64,000 nucleotides of DNA, taken from NCBI RefSeq assembly GCF_004346865.1, contig NZ_SMGR01000003.1:434001-498000 (forward strand), given 5' to 3'. This stretch comes from Shimia isoporae (GTDB lineage Bacteria; Pseudomonadota; Alphaproteobacteria; Rhodobacterales; Rhodobacteraceae). Below the pieces are notes generated by a model that searched no databases, had not been told where the DNA came from, and saw only the letters and a list, made by a program, of their open reading frames with translations. This document shows positions 8,596-19,000 of this stretch, in pieces (the stretch's first letter is position 1; each line of letters begins with the position of its first letter). A program made the translations under genes and the position numbers.

Positions 8596-11500
8596 ATGGC
8601 ATTGTTAGAAGCAGGTTCAAACGTGACCGATCAAGCGGACGCTCGGGTGAGCGAGACCGATATTGCGATTGTGGGCATGGCCGCCCACTTACCCGGCGCG
8701 ACCGGCATTGATCAGTATTGGCAGAACCTGCGTGACGGTATCCGCTCGATAACCAAGCTTTCGGACGAAGAGTTACTTGCAAACGGCGAGAGCCTCGCGA
8801 AGTTGAAACATCGCAACTACGTGCCAGCAGCAGCCATGCTCGACGGCTTTGCCGAGTTTGATGCGGATTTCTTCGGCTTATCTCCGAAGGAAGCGGCGAT
8901 TATGGACCCGCAACACCGACAGTTCCTTGAGGTCAGCTGGGAGGCGCTGGAAAACGCAGGCCACATGCCTGAGAACTTTGACGGCCCGATCGGCGTGTTC
9001 GCGGGTTGCGGCATGGGTAGCTATTTCTATTTCAATATTTGCTCAAACCGCGATCTGGTGGACAGCACCGGCATGTTCCTGTTGCGCCACACAGGCAACG
9101 ACAAGGATTTCCTTGCTACGCGGCTCAGCCATTTTCTCGACCTGAAAGGCCCGTCACTGGGTCTACAAACCGCCTGTTCCACTTCATTGGTGGCCGTGCA
9201 CTATGCAGCGCAGTCGATTCTGAACGGCGAATGCGACATGGCACTGGCCGGTGGCGTGACCATCGAACTGCCCCACGGGCGCGGCTATGTTTTCGAGGAC
9301 GGCGAGATCCTGTCACCGGACGGGGAATGCCATGCGTTTGACCATCGCGCACAGGGCACAGTGTTCGGATCTGGCGCAGGCGTTGTTGTGCTCCGCAGGC
9401 TTGAAGATGCAATCGCCGACGGAGACCACATCTGGGCCGTGATCAAAGGCTCGGCCGTGAACAACGATGGCAGCGACAAAGCCGGCTACCTTGCGCCCTC
9501 TGTGGGCGGGCAGGCGTCCGCTGTGGCTGACGCGCTGGCGATTGCCGATATCAGCGCAGAAACTGTGGACTATGTGGAATGCCACGGCACCGGCACCTAT
9601 CTTGGCGACCCGATCGAAATCGCAGCTCTGACAGAAGCCTTCCGCGAAACGACCGAAGAAACGGGGTTCTGCCGCATAGGTTCTGTGAAAACCAACATCG
9701 GGCATCTGGACACAGCAGCCGGTGCGGCGAGCCTGATCAAAACGTCACTGGCTCTGCACCACAAGCAGATGCCGCCGTCACTGGGTTTTGAGAAGCCCAA
9801 CCCGGCCATCGACTTTGGCAGCAGCCCTTTTGCGGTAAACGCGGGCTTGAGGGACTGGGCGCCACGCAATGGTCCACGCCGCGCAGGTGTGAACAGCCTC
9901 GGTGTGGGCGGCACCAATGCGCACGTGATCGTGGATGAAGCCCCTGCGCGGGCACCCAGCCAAGAGAGCGACTGGCCGTTCCATTTGATCGCTCTGTCCG
10001 GACGAAACAACAAGGCACTGGAGGCCAATGCGGCCAACCTCGCCGCGCATTTGCGAGCGAACCCGGACCAGCCTTTGGCGGACATCTCGCACACTTTGCT
10101 TAACGGGCGGCGAAAGTTCGAAAAGCGGCGGGTGCTGGTGGCAGAGAGCCATGCTGAAGCGGCAGATTTGTTGGAATCCGGAAACCTTCTGCGCGTTTTT
10201 AATCATTCAGCCGAAGCCGAAACGCCAGATGTCGTCTTCATGTTCCCCGGCGGTGGGGCCCAATTCGTCGGCATGGGGCGTGATCTCTATGAGACCGAGC
10301 CGGTCTTTGCAGAGTGGATGGATCGCGGTTTTGACGTACTTGCCGGAAAAGGCGGCGAAGGGTTACGCGCCCTGTGGCTGGCCGAGGGGACGCAGACTCC
10401 AGAGGCCGAGGAGGCGCTGAAAAAACCGAGCCTTCAGCTTCCGCTTATCATGATGGTGGAATATGCGCTGGCCCAGCTCTGGATCAGCTGGGGCGTGACA
10501 CCTGCGGCGCTTGTGGGTCATTCAATGGGAGAAAACACCGCCGCCTGCCTGGCAGGCGTCATGTCGTTTGAAGACTGCCTCGGCCTTGTGCAATTGCGTG
10601 GCAGGCTCTTCGACACTGTACCTGCAGGCGGAATGTTGTCGGTACCACTGCCCTTGGGGGACGTCGAGAAACGACTTGATGACAATCTAGACATCGCGTC
10701 GGTAAACGCGCCTTCGCTGACAGTCGTTTCCGGCCCTGATGCTGCGCTCGACAAGCTTGCAAAAGATCTCGCGGCAGAAGAGGTCGACACCCAACGCGTA
10801 GCCATCGACATAGCGGCCCACAGCTACATGTTGGAGCCTATTCTGGAACAGTTTGGCGAGTATCTGCACGCCATTGACTTGCACGCACCGAAACTACCGA
10901 TCATTTCCAACCGCACGGGTGCAGCTCTGCTGGAAAGTGAGGCCACAGACCCCGACTATTGGGTTGCCCACTTGCGCAACACTGTCTTGTTTGCAGACGA
11001 TGTGACAACTCTCAGCCAAACCCCCAGCCGTGTCTTTCTTGAGGTCGGTCCGGGCAAGGCGTTGTCTTCCCTTGTGAAAATGCACGGCGCAGTCAAAGCC
11101 GACAAGGTACTTTCCTCGCTGCGCCACCCTGAAGACACGATTGCCGATGACGCCTACTTCCTCGCCACTCTTGGCCGGCTTTGGGCTTGTGGCGTCGAAG
11201 TGGATTTTGAGCAATATTGGGGTGGAGTGCCCCGTCAGAAAGTTGTGCTTCCCAGCTATGCGTTCCAGCGCAGCCGGTATTTCATCGAACCCGGCAAAGA
11301 CCAGATCGACTCCCCGGATGACATGCTGATGCGGCTCGAGAACACGGCGGACTGGACCTACGCACCCAGATGGCGCCCTCGTCTGGCAGACTGTGATTTC
11401 GACGTGGCAACAGAACTCGCCGATGCCCCCAAACATCATTGGCTGATATTCACCGATTCAGGGGGCACCGGCACGGCTTTGACAGAGCAATTGCGCAAGG

Positions 11501-14500
11501 CTGGTCATGACGTGGTGACCGTACGCGCAGGCGACGCCTTTGCTCAGGCCGGACCCGACGCCTACGTGCTCGCCCCCGAGCGTGGCCGTGAAGGTTATGA
11601 CGCGCTGATTGCCGACCTCATGGCACGCGGACGCGTTCCGGACCGGATCGTGCACATGTGGCTGTTGACCGAAGACGAATACCACAGGCCCGGGTCGAGC
11701 TTCTTCCACCGGAATCAGGAACAGGGTTTCATGAGCCTGTTCTTCTTGGCGCAGGCCATAACGGACGAAAACCTACCGCGTCCGCTGCATGTCACGGCGA
11801 TCAGTTCCGGCGCGGTGCAGGTGCGCGACGAAGCTGTGCCCTATCCTGAAAAGGCCACTGCGCTTGGCGCGGTACAAGTGATGCCGCGTGAATTACCAGA
11901 CGTGTCGGCTTCGCTTGTGGATGTGACCCCACCTGCCCGCAAGGGTCATCTCTCTCTAGCCATGCGGCTTCTCGAAGATCTTATGTCCGAACCGCGCAGC
12001 ACCCTTGCCGCGTGGCGCGGCGAAAAGCGGTTCGAGCGAGGCTACCGCAGAACAGAACTGAAAGCCGACGACCTGCCTGTCTGGAAAGAGGGCGGCACCT
12101 ACTTGATCACTGGCGGTTTTGGCGGCATCGGGCTCACGTTGGCGGAACGTGCCATTCGCGAGGCAAAAGCGAACATTGTCCTACTGTCGCGGGATGGGCT
12201 GCCCGACCGCGATAGCTGGGCTGCGTATCTGCGCGGCCATGCTTCGCACGACAGGATCGCCGGCCGTATCCGCGCCATCGAAAGGCTCGAAAGCCTTGGC
12301 GGCCGCGTACTCTGTCTTGCCGCTGATGTGTGCAACATAGACGAAATGCGTGAAGCCGTTGACGCAGCCACCACCGCATTTGGCCCGATCAATGGCGTCG
12401 TGCATGCCGCCGGTGTTATCGACGACGCGCCTTTGCTGGCCAAAACCTCAGCGCAGATAGACGACGTTCTCGCGCCAAAACTGCATGGTACACAGGTGCT
12501 CGAACAGGTGTTCCCTGACGGGTCCATCGACTGGTTGACCCTGTTCAGCTCTTCTTCCACCGCAACAGCGCCGATCGGCCAGATCGATTATGTTGCCGCG
12601 AACGCTTATCTCAACGCATACGCGCAATCGCGCGCGGCCGACAGAACCCGTGTTCGTGCAATCAATTGGGGGATCTGGGCCGAAGTCGGTATGGCTGCCG
12701 AAGCCGTTGCAGCACGCCAAGGAGAGGCAGACCCCGCACCTGCGGAACCAATCACGGCGCCGCTGCTGGACACAGCAGGGTTTGACGGCGCGGGACACAG
12801 GATTTTTGAAGCCACCTATGATACGTCACGCTGGGTTCTGGATGAGCACCGCACCAAAGATGGCACCGCGATCCTTCCAGGAACAGGTTATGCCGAACTT
12901 GCGGCCGAAGCCATGCGCGCGCATGGCGAGGCAGGCGGGTTTACGCTGCGCGATCTCCTGTTCTTGCGCCCCTTGCAAGTCGCCGAGTCCGAAAGCGTGG
13001 GCCTGCGCGCGCGCCTTGAGCGCTCGGATGAAGGCTACCGCTTCGAGGTCCAGAGCGCCTGCATGTTCGAGGGCCGCGAAGGCTGGCAAACCCATGCCGA
13101 AGCCCGTCTGATCCCGCATACCGGCAAGCGCGCCACACTCGATGTGGCTAGTCTGCAAGGCCGCTTCGGATCCGTGACCGCCGCAACAGACGCTCCGCTG
13201 AGTGCACCACAGGAGGCCCACCTGAACTTTGGCCCTCGATGGAAGGTTCTGCGCAGCATGGCCCTCGATCAGAACGAAGGCATCGCAACCTTGTCGCTGG
13301 ACGCCAAGTTTGCGGATGACGGATGCCTGTTGCCGCCAGGATTGCTCGACATCGCCACCGGCTGGGCCATGGACCTAATCCCCGGCTACGCACAAACAAA
13401 CCTCTGGGTTCCTGTCAGCTATGGCGCGCTGATCATGCATGCGCCGCTTCCTGCAGAGATAGTTAGCCATGTTCGCCTCGTATCCGGCTCCAGCTCCGAC
13501 GGTGTTGCGAGTTTCGATGTTGCATTGGCCACGCCTGAGGGTGCGATCTGTGTCGAGGTCGAGGGCCTGTCCATCCGGCAACTCGAAGGCGCGGCATTTA
13601 CCGCCCCGCCGCCGCTCACCGCAGCAGAAGTTTCTTTCGACAAATCGGGTCAGACGACGCAGCCTCTCTCAGTTGCAGAGGAACGGCTGGCCCACAACCT
13701 GAGTCAGGGCATAATGCCACCGCAAGGCGCCAAGATGTTCGAGGCGGCCCTGCGCGGGCCTTTGCCTCAGGTCGTCATTTCCTCACTCGACTTGCACGCA
13801 TTGATCGCGCAAGCCGATGCGGGAATCCCCGCCGCATCCGGTGACGGTCAGGCTTTCGAACGGCCGGAGCTCGACACCGACTTTGTCGAGCCAACTAATG
13901 ACATCGAACGCACGCTTGCTGGCTTTTGGCAGGATCTTCTGGGCGTAGACAAAGTAGGGATCCGGGACAGTTTCTTCGATCTGGGCGGACATAGCCTGAT
14001 CGCTGTACGGCTCTTTGCCATGGTCAAGAAGGCTTACCGCATCGAGTTTCCCATTTCCGTGCTGTTTGAAGCTCCGACCATCGAAACTTGCGCCGCGATG
14101 ATCGCGGAAAGACTCGGGGGAGATGTGTCGACTGCCGAAGTCGCGGCCGCGACACCCGACGGCGTTTCAGAGCCCGAGGCAGGACTGCGACCGCGAAGTC
14201 GTTTCACGCACCTCGTGCCAATGCACACGGGTGAAGGTGGGGCGCGCCGCCCGTTTTTCCTTGTGGCTGGCATGTTTGGCAACGTTCTGAACCTACGCCA
14301 CCTGGCCCATCTAATTGGCTCGGACCGTCCGTTCTATGGCTTGCAGGCCCGCGGGTTGCTTGGCGACACGGCACCGCATGACGATCTGGTTGAAGCCGCG
14401 CGCGACTACATCGCTGAAATGCGGCAGGTGCAGCCACACGGGCCATATCTGATGGGCGGATTTTCCGGTGGAGGCATTACCGCCTACGAAATCAGGCGCC

Positions 14501-15057
14501 AGCTTGAGGAGGCGGGAGAAGAGGTTGCATTGGTGGCCATGCTGGACACCCCCCTACCGCAACGCCGCGCTCTTAGCCGGTCCGACCGGATGAAAATCCA
14601 GATGCAGGAACTGAAGGCCAAAGGCGTGGCATACCCGCTGATCTGGGCCAAAAACCGGATCGCATGGGAATTGTCCAAACGGCGTGCACCGGAAGAAACC
14701 GCACACGACGCGCAAGGCCAGCAGTTTCACGATGCCGAAATCGAAGCCGCCTTCCTGCGGGCTGTGGCCTCATACGAGGTCGCGCCGTGGTCCGGCAATC
14801 TGGTGCTGTTCCGGCCTCCGCTCACCGGCAAATGGGACATGGGAGAAGGCCGGCTGGTGGACAGCGACCGCGCTTATGTATTCCACGACAACGATTGGGG
14901 TCAGTACGTCCCGCACGTACAGGTCTTCGAAGTCCCCGGAGATCACGACAGCATGGTGCTTGAACCCAACGTCCGCGTGTTGGCAACACGAATGAAGAAG
15001 GTGATCTCTGCCGCGGAAGCCGCCATCGCTGAAAGTCAGAAGGAGGCTGCGGAATGA
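8596..15057 (+). CDS. Type I polyketide synthase, KS-AT-KR-DH-ACP-TE
   Basis: A 2153-residue modular PKS. In order: ketosynthase (about 20-445; active Cys194 in TACSTSL, later CHGTGT and NIGH); acyltransferase (about 535-840; Ser643 in GHSMGE); ketoreductase with its structural half (about 930-1380; GGFGGIG near 1173); dehydratase (about 1405-1680; His1418 and the downstream PGLLD Asp); ACP (Ser1800 in GGHSL); thioesterase (about 1870-2140; Ser1957 in GFSGGG, His in GDHDS). KR before DH is not the usual order, and there is no ER. It should make and release one unsaturated, or iteratively built, acyl chain. ATG 8596 is preferred over 8584 because a G-rich ribosome site precedes it. The stop overlaps the next gene by 4 nt. 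Confidence 0.9.
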   Translation: MALLEAGSNVTDQADARVSETDIAIVGMAAHLPGATGIDQYWQNLRDGIRSITKLSDEELLANGESLAKLKHRNYVPAAAMLDGFAEFDADFFGLSPKEAAIMDPQHRQFLEVSWEALENAGHMPENFDGPIGVFAGCGMGSYFYFNICSNRDLVDSTGMFLLRHTGNDKDFLATRLSHFLDLKGPSLGLQTACSTSLVAVHYAAQSILNGECDMALAGGVTIELPHGRGYVFEDGEILSPDGECHAFDHRAQGTVFGSGAGVVVLRRLEDAIADGDHIWAVIKGSAVNNDGSDKAGYLAPSVGGQASAVADALAIADISAETVDYVECHGTGTYLGDPIEIAALTEAFRETTEETGFCRIGSVKTNIGHLDTAAGAASLIKTSLALHHKQMPPSLGFEKPNPAIDFGSSPFAVNAGLRDWAPRNGPRRAGVNSLGVGGTNAHVIVDEAPARAPSQESDWPFHLIALSGRNNKALEANAANLAAHLRANPDQPLADISHTLLNGRRKFEKRRVLVAESHAEAADLLESGNLLRVFNHSAEAETPDVVFMFPGGGAQFVGMGRDLYETEPVFAEWMDRGFDVLAGKGGEGLRALWLAEGTQTPEAEEALKKPSLQLPLIMMVEYALAQLWISWGVTPAALVGHSMGENTAACLAGVMSFEDCLGLVQLRGRLFDTVPAGGMLSVPLPLGDVEKRLDDNLDIASVNAPSLTVVSGPDAALDKLAKDLAAEEVDTQRVAIDIAAHSYMLEPILEQFGEYLHAIDLHAPKLPIISNRTGAALLESEATDPDYWVAHLRNTVLFADDVTTLSQTPSRVFLEVGPGKALSSLVKMHGAVKADKVLSSLRHPEDTIADDAYFLATLGRLWACGVEVDFEQYWGGVPRQKVVLPSYAFQRSRYFIEPGKDQIDSPDDMLMRLENTADWTYAPRWRPRLADCDFDVATELADAPKHHWLIFTDSGGTGTALTEQLRKAGHDVVTVRAGDAFAQAGPDAYVLAPERGREGYDALIADLMARGRVPDRIVHMWLLTEDEYHRPGSSFFHRNQEQGFMSLFFLAQAITDENLPRPLHVTAISSGAVQVRDEAVPYPEKATALGAVQVMPRELPDVSASLVDVTPPARKGHLSLAMRLLEDLMSEPRSTLAAWRGEKRFERGYRRTELKADDLPVWKEGGTYLITGGFGGIGLTLAERAIREAKANIVLLSRDGLPDRDSWAAYLRGHASHDRIAGRIRAIERLESLGGRVLCLAADVCNIDEMREAVDAATTAFGPINGVVHAAGVIDDAPLLAKTSAQIDDVLAPKLHGTQVLEQVFPDGSIDWLTLFSSSSTATAPIGQIDYVAANAYLNAYAQSRAADRTRVRAINWGIWAEVGMAAEAVAARQGEADPAPAEPITAPLLDTAGFDGAGHRIFEATYDTSRWVLDEHRTKDGTAILPGTGYAELAAEAMRAHGEAGGFTLRDLLFLRPLQVAESESVGLRARLERSDEGYRFEVQSACMFEGREGWQTHAEARLIPHTGKRATLDVASLQGRFGSVTAATDAPLSAPQEAHLNFGPRWKVLRSMALDQNEGIATLSLDAKFADDGCLLPPGLLDIATGWAMDLIPGYAQTNLWVPVSYGALIMHAPLPAEIVSHVRLVSGSSSDGVASFDVALATPEGAICVEVEGLSIRQLEGAAFTAPPPLTAAEVSFDKSGQTTQPLSVAEERLAHNLSQGIMPPQGAKMFEAALRGPLPQVVISSLDLHALIAQADAGIPAASGDGQAFERPELDTDFVEPTNDIERTLAGFWQDLLGVDKVGIRDSFFDLGGHSLIAVRLFAMVKKAYRIEFPISVLFEAPTIETCAAMIAERLGGDVSTAEVAAATPDGVSEPEAGLRPRSRFTHLVPMHTGEGGARRPFFLVAGMFGNVLNLRHLAHLIGSDRPFYGLQARGLLGDTAPHDDLVEAARDYIAEMRQVQPHGPYLMGGFSGGGITAYEIRRQLEEAGEEVALVAMLDTPLPQRRALSRSDRMKIQMQELKAKGVAYPLIWAKNRIAWELSKRRAPEETAHDAQGQQFHDAEIEAAFLRAVASYEVAPWSGNLVLFRPPLTGKWDMGEGRLVDSDRAYVFHDNDWGQYVPHVQVFEVPGDHDSMVLEPNVRVLATRMKKVISAAEAAIAESQKEAAE

Positions 15058-16058
15058 GCGAAGCGCCCCGCCTTCTGACCGTAATCCTGAACTGGCGAAC
15101 GCCGGACATGACCCTGCGCGCGGCTCAAGCCGCCGCACGCGAGATGCAAGGCTTGAACGGGAGTATCGTCATTGTCGATAACCACAGTGGTGACGGCAGT
15201 TTTGAGGCGTTGCGTGAAGGGGTCGCTGCGGCGGATTGGGCCGCGCAGCGTGTTGAGGTCATTCAAACGGGACACAACGGCGGCTTTGGTGCGGGCAACA
15301 ATTTCGGCATCCGCCATGGCGCAACGAAGGGGTTCGACTACGTCTATATCCTCAACTCCGATGCCTTCCCCGATCCGGGCAGCATACAACTGCTTTTGGC
15401 GCATTTGACTCTGAATCCTGATGTCGGGATCGCCGGAAGCTATATCCACGGCGAAGATGGCGACCCGCATGTTACTGCCTTCCGCTTTCCCGGGACGTGG
15501 GGCGAACTCGAAGGCGCTGCACGGATTGGTATTGTCACTCGCCTGCTGAAAAACCATGTTGTGCCCCTTCCGGTTCCATCGGACACCACTCGTGTGGATT
15601 GGTTGGCCGGCGCCTCTATGATGATCCGCCGAGACGTACTTGAAGAGATCGGTCTCTTTGACGAAACCTTCTTTCTGTATTTCGAAGAAACCGATCTTTG
15701 TCTGCGCGCGCGAAACGCCGGATGGCCAACGGATTATGTCCGCGCGAGCGAGGTGACGCACATAGGGTCGGTCTCAACCGGCATGAAAACCTGGCAGCGC
15801 ATGCCGCAGTACTGGTTTGACAGCCGGCTGTACTATTTCCGGAAGAACCACGGCAGCGCATTTGGCCCAACGGTTGCCCATCTGTGCGGCACCTGCTTGT
15901 GGAAAATGCGCCGTCTGATCGGCCGCAAGGCACGCCGCGATCCGAACTGGTTCCTTTGGGATCTGATCTCACACTACATCCGCAGTCTTTCCAACCGGAC
16001 CCCGCGCGAACGGTCCGCAACGCCCACGTTAAACCCGCGCAAGGAGGCCCGCTCATGA
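15054..16058 (+). CDS. Family 2 glycosyltransferase, rhamnosyltransferase-like
   Basis: A 334-residue GT2 enzyme. It shows VILNWRTPDMT at the N-terminus, GGFGAGNNFGIRHG, the acidic motif ILNSDAFPDPGS, and WLAGASMMIRRDVLEEIGLFDE followed by FFLYFEETDLCLRARNAGW. The last motifs are typical of the WbbL/rhamnosyltransferase-like group. ATG 15054 overlaps the PKS stop and its own stop overlaps the NRPS start, both by 4 nt. Being locked between PKS and NRPS argues that it glycosylates their product or uses it as acceptor (inference). The donor sugar is unknown. Confidence 0.88.
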   Translation: MSEAPRLLTVILNWRTPDMTLRAAQAAAREMQGLNGSIVIVDNHSGDGSFEALREGVAAADWAAQRVEVIQTGHNGGFGAGNNFGIRHGATKGFDYVYILNSDAFPDPGSIQLLLAHLTLNPDVGIAGSYIHGEDGDPHVTAFRFPGTWGELEGAARIGIVTRLLKNHVVPLPVPSDTTRVDWLAGASMMIRRDVLEEIGLFDETFFLYFEETDLCLRARNAGWPTDYVRASEVTHIGSVSTGMKTWQRMPQYWFDSRLYYFRKNHGSAFGPTVAHLCGTCLWKMRRLIGRKARRDPNWFLWDLISHYIRSLSNRTPRERSATPTLNPRKEARS

Positions 16059-19000
16059 GCCTTGATACTCTGTCTACCGCCCGCATGACCGCCGTGATGA
16101 TCGGCAATGAAAGTCTGCTTATTCAATGCGCGACGATCTGGCGTGATGCAGGGCACGTGGTGTCCGCCGTTGTCACACGCGCCAGCGACATCCGAACCTG
16201 GGCCGAGACAGAGGGACTCCGCGTGGTGTCCTCAGACTCCGACATCGCAGGAGAACTGTTGGGTGACTCTTTTGATTGGCTCCTGTCGATTGCCAATCTG
16301 GATATGCTGCCTGGGCCGGTGCTGAACCTGCCAAGAAAAGGCGCTGTGAATTTTCACGACGGGCCACTGCCTCGCTATGCGGGACTGAACGCGCCGGTCT
16401 GGGCCCGCATGGCGCAAGAGGCGCGCCACGGTATCACTTGGCACAAGATCGAAGAACGAGCCGACACAGGCGATATCATCGCCCAGCGCATGTTTGACAT
16501 CTCGCAGTCAGACACTGCCCTAACGCTCAACACCAAAGCCTACGCTGCCGCAATCGAGAGCTTTCCAGAGGTTGTAACGGCTCTGTCCGAAGGCGCGCCA
16601 AACGCGCGGACACAGGACATGGGTCAACGCAGCTATTTCGGTCTGGGAAAACTGCCGGAGGCAGCTGGCCGGATCGATTTCCGCCGCGATGCGCAAGAAG
16701 TCGTCGCTCTTGTCCGGGCGTTGGATCACGGGGACTACTTTAACCCGCTCTGCGCGCCCAAGATTGTCGCCTCCGGTCGAATCCTTCTGATTGGTAGCGC
16801 CGAGATCGCCGAAAGTGCAGGTCACGGTGAGCCTGGAGCCATACTTGCGGCATCGGACGAAACCATAATCATTGCCTGTGGTCGTGGTGCAGTCACCCTT
16901 TCACGCGTGACCGACACAAACGGCAAAGCCGAAATCCCCGGAAATGTGTTGCGCGAAGGCGAACGCCTACCGCTTCTGGATCGCGGTGCAGCGGAGACCT
17001 TGAGCGCGACGGTGGCCAGAGTCGCTAAATCGGACGCCTTCTGGCGCACCCAAATGGCAGCGTTCCTGCCTGCCTCCCTTCCACTGGTTGCCACCAGCGG
17101 CGATCTTCCAGAAATGCGCAAGGTCAAACTGACCTTGCCCGAGTTGCCCTCCAAGCAAACCCTGACCGCAGTGACCCTCTGGGCATTGCGGTCAGGTGTA
17201 GCGGAGGCGTGTGACATAGCGCTTCAGCCCGCGGATCTACCCCGCGCGACCGGAATATTGAGCGATTGGGTACCTTTGAGGATCAGCGCTGCGTTGCTGC
17301 ACGATGCCGTCGATTTGGCCGTCGACAAGGTTTCACAGTCCGCCGAGCTTTTGAAACGTCATGGGACATGGATGTGTGACCTGATCGCTCGGGATACCAA
17401 CATTGCGAAGCCATCGATCCCGGATATCGCTGTGACGTTTGAAGACAGCGGTGCATTGGATGGGGCCGCTTTGACCGTTGCATTGGGAGCAGCCCCCGCT
17501 TTGCACTATGACGCTTCGCGTCTAAGCGAACCTCACGCAAAGCGGCTCGCAGCACGGCTGGAACTTCTACTGGCAGCCATGCCGACCACGGAACACGCAC
17601 AAGACCTCCCGTTTCTGCCGGAGACCGAACGGAAAGACCTGCTGACCAAGTGGAACGAAACCGAAGCTCCCTTTGACGCGGACGCCACGATCGTTTCTCA
17701 GTTCGAGACACAGGTGTCTAAGACACCCGACGCTCCCGCGCTGGTTTTCGAACATGAGGTCCTGAGCTACGCCGATCTCAACGCCCGAGCCAACCGCGCC
17801 GCGCATGTTCTGCGCGATATGGGGGTGACCCGAGGGTCGCTTGTTGGGTTGTGCACGAAGCGCGGCCCCGATCTGGTGGCAGGGGCGCTGGCGATCCTCA
17901 AAGCCGGCGGGGCGTATGTCCCGATGGATCCAACCTATCCCGCCGAGCGTCTGGCACACTTCGTCACCGACTCGGGCTGTGGCGTGATCGTCACGCAAGC
18001 TGCGCTCTCACAAAACCTGCCCGATCATCAAACGCAGGTTCTCGAACTGGATACAGACACACGCCTGTCGACGGCCATCGCAACAAACCCGGACGCAATC
18101 GCGAAAGGTGAAGACCTTGCGTATCTGATCTACACATCTGGATCCACTGGAACTCCCAAGGGAGTCATGGTGGAGCACGGTAATGTCGCCAACTTTTTTG
18201 CAGGCATGGACGCCCGTATCACGCACCAACCCGGAGACACTTGGCTGGCGGTCACATCCCTCAGCTTTGATATTTCGGTTCTGGAACTCTTTTGGACCCT
18301 GTCGCGCGGTTTCAAGCTGGTGGTGTCAGGCGACGAAACAACAACCCAGATTTCCAACGGGCGCCTGCCCGCCGCCTCTGGCGGGATGGAGATGTCGATC
18401 TATTATTGGGGCAATGACGATGGCCAGGGCTCCCGAAAATACGAGCTTCTGCTCGAAGGTGCGAAGTTTGCCGATGCGCATGGATTCTGTGCGGTCTGGA
18501 CACCGGAGCGCCATTTCCACGCGTTTGGCGGCCCCTATCCGAACCCTTCGGTGACCGGTGCAGCAGTGGCCGCCGTGACAAAACAGATTGGCGTGCGTGC
18601 CGGTTCCTGTGTCGCGCCGTTGCATCACACGGCACGCATTGCCGAAGAATGGGCAGTGATTGACAACCTGACCAACGGGCGTGCCGGCATGGCAATTGCG
18701 TCGGGCTGGCAACCGGATGATTTTGTGTTGCGACCGGAAAACACGCCTCCCGCAAACAAGCCTGCAATGTTTGAACAGATGGCGGACCTGCGCAAACTTT
18801 GGCGGGGAGAGAAAGTCTCATTCCCCAAAAAAGACGGTTCGATGCATGCGGTTGTGACACAACCGCGTCCCGTATCCGAAGACCTTCCGCTTTGGGTCAC
18901 GACGGCAGGCAATCCGGAAACATGGAAAGAGGCCGGTCGTCACGGATGCAATGTGCTGACCCATTTGCTGGGGCAAAGCGTCGACGAGGTTGGCCAGAAG

